From contig OY727103.1 in NCBI GenBank assembly GCA_963402885.1, positions 2,668,501 to 2,732,500 on the forward strand: 64,000 nucleotides of DNA, in the 5' to 3' direction. This document shows positions 59,101 to 64,000 of this stretch, one piece after another; the first letter of the stretch is position 1, and each line of letters begins with the position of its first letter. A program made the position numbers and the translations under genes. This DNA is from Antedon bifida. Taxonomy: Eukaryota > Echinodermata > Crinoidea > Comatulida > Antedonidae. Below the pieces are notes generated by a model, which did no database searches, was not told the DNA's origin, and was given only the letters and a program-made list of their open reading frames with translations.

Positions 59101-61306
59101 TACTATAAGTATAACGAAAATTATTTACTATAAGTATAACGAAAATTATTTACTATAAGTATAACGAAAATTATTTACTATAAGTATAACGAAAATTATT
59201 TACTATAAGTATAACCAAAATTATTTACTATAAGTATAACCAAAATTATTTACTATAAGTATAACCAAAATTATTTACTATAAGTATAACCAAAATTATT
59301 TACTATAAGTATAACCAAAATTATTTACTATAAGTATAACCAAAATTATTTACTATAAGTATAACCAAAATTATTTACTATAAGTATAACCAAAATTATT
59401 TACTATAAGTATAACCAAAATTATTTACTATAAGTATAACCAAAATTATTTACTATAAGTATAACCAAAATTATTTACTATAAGTATAACCAAAATTATT
59501 TACTATAAGTATAACCAAAATTATTTACTATAAGTATAACCAAAATTATTTACTATAAGTATAACCAAAATTATTTACTATAAGTATAACCAAAATTATT
59601 TACTATAAGTATAACCAAAATTATTTACTATAAGTATAACCAAAATTATTTACTATAAGTATAACCAAAATTATTTACTATAAGTATAACCAAAATTATT
59701 TACTATAAGTATAACCAAAATTATTTACTATAAGTATAACCAAAATTATTTACTATAAGTATAACCAAAATTATTTACTATAAGTATAACCAAAATTATT
59801 TACTATAAGTATAACCAAAATTATTTACTATAAGTATAACCAAAATTATTTACTATAAGTATAACCAAAATTATTTACTATAAGTATAACCAAAATTATT
59901 TACTATAAGTATAACCAAAATTATTTACTATAAGTATAACCAAAATTATTTACTATAAGTATAACCAAAATTATTTACTATAAGTATAACCAAAATTATT
60001 TACTATAAGTATAACCAAAATTATTTACTATAAGTATAACCAAAATTATTTACTATAAGTATAACCAAAATTATTTACTATAAGTATAACCAAAATTATT
60101 TACTATAAGTATAACCAAAATTATTTACTATAAGTATAACCAAAATTGTTTACTATAAGTATAACCAAAATTATTTACTATAAGTATAACCAAAATTATT
60201 TACTATAAGTATAACCAAAATTATTTACTATAAGTATAACCAAAATTATTTACTATAAGTATAACCAAAATTATTTACTATAAGTATAACCAAAATTATT
60301 TACTATAAGTATAACCAAAATTATTTACTATAAGTATAACCAAAATTATTTACTATAAGTATAACCAAAATTATTTACTATAAGTATAACCAAAATTATT
60401 TACTATAAGTATAACCAAAATTATTTACTATAAGTATAACCAAAATTATTTACTATAAGTATAACCAAAATTATTTACTATAAGTATAACCAAAATTATT
60501 TACTATAAGTATAACCAAAATTATTTACTATAAGTATAACCAAAATTATTTACTATAAGTATAACCAAAATTATTTACTATAAGTATAACCAAAATTATT
60601 TACTATAAGTATAACCAAAATTATTTACTATAAGTATAACCAAAATTATTTACTATAAGTATAACCAAAATTATTTACTATAAGTATAACCAAAATTATT
60701 TACTATAAGTATAACCAAAATTATTTACTATAAGTATAACCAAAATTATTTACTATAAGTATAACCAAAATTATTTACTATAAGTATAACCAAAATTATT
60801 TACTATAAGTATAACCAAAATTATTTACTATAAGTATAACCAAAATTATTTACTATAAGTATAACCAAAATTATTTACTATAAGTATAACCAAAATTATT
60901 TACTATAAGTATAACCAAAATTATTTACTATAAGTATAACCAAAATTATTTACTATAAGTATAACCAAAATTATTTACTATAAGTATAACCAAAATTATT
61001 TACTATAAGTATAACCAAAATTATTTACTATAAGTATAACCAAAATTATTTACTATAAGTATAACCAAAATTATTTACTATAAGTATAACCAAAATTATT
61101 TACTATAAGTATAACCAAAATTATTTACTATAAGTATAACCAAAATTATTTACTATAAGTATAACCAAAATTATTTACTATAAGTATAACCAAAATTATT
61201 TACTATAAGTATAACCAAAATTATTTACTATAAGTATAACCAAAATTATTTACTATAAGTATAACCAAAATTATTTACTATAAGTATAACCAAAATTATT
61301 TACTAT
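56146..61306. repeat. 25-bp satellite, 206 copies in two variant blocks
   Basis: Unit TTATTTACTATAAGTATAAC plus GAAAA or CAAAA. From the G at 56166 to 59191 there are 122 units with GAAAA. From 59216 to 61291 there are 84 units with CAAAA. The switch is a single clean boundary. I saw one other substitution (ATTGTTTAC near 60148). Every frame has stops, so it is non-coding. Confidence 0.98.
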
Positions 61307-61315
61307 ATTTATTTA

Positions 61316-62531
61316 CATCAGCAGCCGACACGACGGAGACTCGGACGGGCAACCATCAGCAGCCGACACGACGGAGACTCGGACGGGCAACCATCAGCAG
61401 CCGACACGACGGAGACTCGGACGGGCAACCATCAGCAGCCGACACGACGGAGACTCGGACGGGCAACCATCAGCAGCCGACACGACGGAGACTCGGACGG
61501 GCAACCATCAGCAGCCGACACGACGGAGACTCGGACGGGCAACCATCAGCAGCCGACACGACGGAGACTCGGACGGGCAACCATCAGCAGCCGACACGAC
61601 GGAGACTCGGACGGGCAACCATCAGCAGCCGACACGACGGAGACTCGGACGGGCAACCATCAGCAGCCGACACGACGGAGACTCGGACGGGCAACCATCA
61701 GCAGCCGACACGACGGAGACTCGGACGGGCAACCATCAGCAGCCGACACGACGGAGACTCGGACGGGCAACCATCAGCAGCCGACACGACGGAGACTCGG
61801 ACGGGCAACCATCAGCAGCCGACACGACGGAGACTCGGACGGGCAACCATCAGCAGCCGACACGACGGAGACTCGGACGGGCAACCATCAGCAGCCGACA
61901 CGACGGAGACTCGGACGGGCAACCATCAGCAGCCGACACGACGGAGACTCGGACGGGCAACCATCAGCAGCCGACACGACGGAGACTCGGACGGGCAACC
62001 ATCAGCAGCCGACACGACGGAGACTCGGACGGGCAACCATCAGCAGCCGACACGACGGAGACTCGGACGGGCAACCATCAGCAGCCGACACGACGGAGAC
62101 TCGGACGGGCAACCATCAGCAGCCGACACGACGGAGACTCGGACGGGCAACCATCAGCAGCCGACACGACGGAGACTCGGACGGGCAACCATCAGCAGCC
62201 GACACGACGGAGACTCGGACGGGCAACCATCAGCAGCCGACACGACGGAGACTCGGACGGGCAACCATCAGCAGCCGACACGACGGAGACTCGGACGGGC
62301 AACCATCAGCAGCCGACACGACGGAGACTCGGACGGGCAACCATCAGCAGCCGACACGACGGAGACTCGGACGGGCAACCATCAGCAGCCGACACGACGG
62401 AGACTCGGCCGGGCAACCATCAGCAGCCGACACGACGGAGACTCGGCCGGGTAACCATCAGCAGCCGACACGACAGACAGGTAACCATCAGCAGCCGACA
62501 CGACAGAGGCTCGGGCAGGTAACCATCAGCA
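61316..62531. repeat. 38-bp GC-rich satellite, about 33 copies
   Basis: Unit ATCAGCAGCCGACACGACGG followed by AGACTCGGACGGGCAACC. Thirty full units run from 61316, followed by three decayed ones (shortened, GACAGAC and GGCTCGGGCAGG variants) ending at 62531. The array is strikingly GC-rich beside the AT-rich 25-bp array. No stop codon occurs on the + strand in any frame and no ATG occurs either. The last two full units carry CGGCC instead of CGGAC. Confidence 0.97.
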
Positions 62532-62851
62532 GGCAGCTACCTATCTTTTGAGTACCATTTACGAAACGGTACACAAACTAAACGTAGAATATCATAAAAT
62601 CAGATTCACAACTACATTTGAAAACATGCTAAACTTCTCCATTATCGCCATGTAATTTAGTAATGGTATATAAAAAAATAAAAATAAATAGAAATATAAT
62701 TGCCATTAAATACATACAGTAAATGTAAACTATACAATTTATTTCCAAGCCAAAAACGCTGTAGATTCTCAATAATACTATACAGTTTTTGTAGGTCAGA
62801 TATTAAGTTCATAACTGGAAAATTGAGCAGATGACTTTCAGGTTCTGTTGA
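62532..62851. other. Spacer after the satellites
   Basis: Ordinary AT-rich sequence. On the - strand it would be 3' UTR for the candidate exon at 62852-62914. No other feature is seen. Confidence 0.3.
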
Positions 62852-62914
62852 TTACATTCCATCTTGGGTTTTCAGCTTCTTCACATGTTCCTCAAATTCT
62901 TCAATATCATAAAT
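62852..62914 (-). CDS. Candidate last exon, copy 1 (gene lies to the right)
   Basis: After a GCCCAG acceptor the frame reads IYDIEEFEEHVKKLKTQDGM and stops (TAA). The same 5' half, with conservative changes (L to M, EE kept, HVKK kept), occurs at 63928-63990 after another AG. Conservation of reading frame with stop codons at matching length suggests duplicated terminal exons. The protein is not recognised, and the upstream polypyrimidine tract is weak. Confidence 0.35.
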   Translation of the reverse strand: MYDIEEFEEHVKKLKTQDGM

Positions 62915-63177
62915 CTGGGCCAACGCAATCAGTCGCTCGATTTATATAGCGCCAACAGTCATTGCTCATGGCGCAGCAAAGAATATCAGTGCTCAATGAT
63001 GTTGGTTTACTGTTCAAAGGTAAATCTGGCTTGCTTCTTTGTACTCTTTAGTAGGAGCCAATGCACACATTTCTGAGCTACACGTCCATTCCTTCACATT
63101 ACCAACGTATTGGTGGTGGTGTTAACATCGGTAGAATCTAGAAAATGATTTAAAAAATGAATTATTACTATATACTG

Positions 63178-63813
63178 TTAAAGACCCCTTCCCTGCAAAT
63201 TTGAACGTTTTTTGGAAAATAATACATATATATCACTTTAAAAACATTAAACCATGTCATTCCTTGTCTTAAATGTACGTTTTATGGTAAATTATGATAA
63301 AAAGTGAGAAACAATGCACTACCTAAGTAGCTCGCGGCGATCGACCTCTCGTGGACGGTCTTAGGCCTAGCCTAGCTAGGCTTAGTTTTGTAGGCCTAGC
63401 TGGCAAACATCGGTAACGTACGAACATCGTACGCTAGCTATATACCTAGCCTGACGTTGTATAGTTGCTGCATTAATTGTCTTTCTATTTTTGCCAGACT
63501 CCGTTGATACAAATTGGGGAAAACCCGGTATTTTCGCTGAAAAGTTAGGAGTCTTCCATTTGTTTTGGCCTCACGATCGATCGAAAAGTGGGCGAATTAC
63601 AGGTGAAAAACAAAAATATCAATCCGCGCGCAATGCATTTTGGGATTTATAGCGGGCCGCTATAATTATTACAATCGACTTATTTTTCACATTTTTAACC
63701 GTTTATAAAGACGAAAAAAGTTATCGCAATAGGACCATATAGTATTATTTTTACATTAAATATAGTTTGTGATCTTAAATTAGATCTAAAAAACGTAGGG
63801 AAGGGGGCTTTAA
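63178..63813. mobile_element. TTAA-flanked inverted-repeat element
   Basis: TTAA then AGACCCCTTCCCTGC at the left; GTAGGGAAGGGGGCT then TTAA at the right. The inverted ends match over 13 of 15 bases. TTAA on both sides is the piggyBac-type target. The interior (about 630 bp) has no transposase. It contains an AGGCCTAGC-rich patch at 63360-63400. Confidence 0.65.
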
Positions 63814-63927
63814 GAGACTGTATAACAGATCTTTACAGGTTACTGCTTCCATGTTGGAATTCTTGTTTTATTCACTTCTTGTGGGGCAATTACAAAAACA
63901 GGACTGAATAATCAATGAGTACCTACA

Positions 63928-63990
63928 CTAAATAATTATTTCGGTTTTCATCTTCTTCACATGATCCACACATTCTTCAATATCATAAAT
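63928..63990 (-). CDS. Candidate last exon, copy 2
   Basis: After a CTAG acceptor the frame reads IYDIEECVDHVKKMKTEIII and stops (TAG), paralogous to 62852-62914. It ends 10 bp from the window edge, so the exon feeding it cannot be seen. Either copy may be the used exon, or both may be alternatives. Confidence 0.35.
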   Translation of the reverse strand: MYDIEECVDHVKKMKTEIII

Positions 63991-64000
63991 CTAGCTTGCT

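Noticed and set aside
61316-62531. CRISPR-like array
   Set aside because: The 38-bp units are directly contiguous with no unique spacers, and the genome is eukaryotic.

Overview
The window is a piece of an animal nuclear genome: AT-rich, with intron-split genes using GT-AG splice sites, dense short inverted-repeat transposons and long satellite arrays. The gene content (glutaminyl-tRNA synthetase, a PTER-type hydrolase, Ig-like membrane proteins) fits a marine invertebrate deuterostome, perhaps an echinoderm. That placement is a guess from gene style, not from a diagnostic sequence.

Region 1 (1-15.4 kb) is gene-rich. The 3' two thirds or more of a cytosolic glutaminyl-tRNA synthetase gene (QARS1) runs on the + strand in 16 exons, entering from the left edge and stopping at 11425. 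Its 5.9-kb intron (3039-8939) carries on the opposite strand an intact, intronless 617-codon gene for a type I membrane protein. That protein has an Ig-like ectodomain and a cytoplasmic tail full of tyrosine motifs. The same intron holds a Helitron-like element and two inverted-repeat MITEs. Converging on QARS1 from the - strand is a complete seven-exon PTER gene (12168-15299, 354 codons), with 742 bp between the stop codons.

Region 2 (15.4-55 kb) is mostly non-coding and repeat-derived. It holds several families of short inverted-repeat elements, a 1.56-kb non-autonomous hAT element with a perfect 8-bp target duplication, and two 5'-truncated copies of one LINE (one with a decayed reverse transcriptase). 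It also holds diverged segmental duplications, hairpins and a pair of tandem tRNA-like modules. Two small genes stand out: a secreted or GPI-like Ig-fold protein lacking the core cysteines (26261-26716), and a three-exon 112-codon helical orphan (49313-50204).

Region 3 (55.0-62.5 kb) is three different satellites back to back: about 29 copies of a 39-bp unit, 206 copies of a 25-bp unit (122 of one variant followed by 84 of another), and about 33 copies of a GC-rich 38-bp unit. The first two share a core sequence. The right edge (62.5-64 kb) has a TTAA-flanked inverted-repeat element between two paralogous candidate last exons on the - strand.

The genes do not form one pathway. QARS1 and PTER are housekeeping or metabolic, and the two Ig-like genes look like cell-surface recognition proteins. 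The most unusual items are the nested tyrosine-motif receptor, the triple satellite block and the tRNA-like tandem units.
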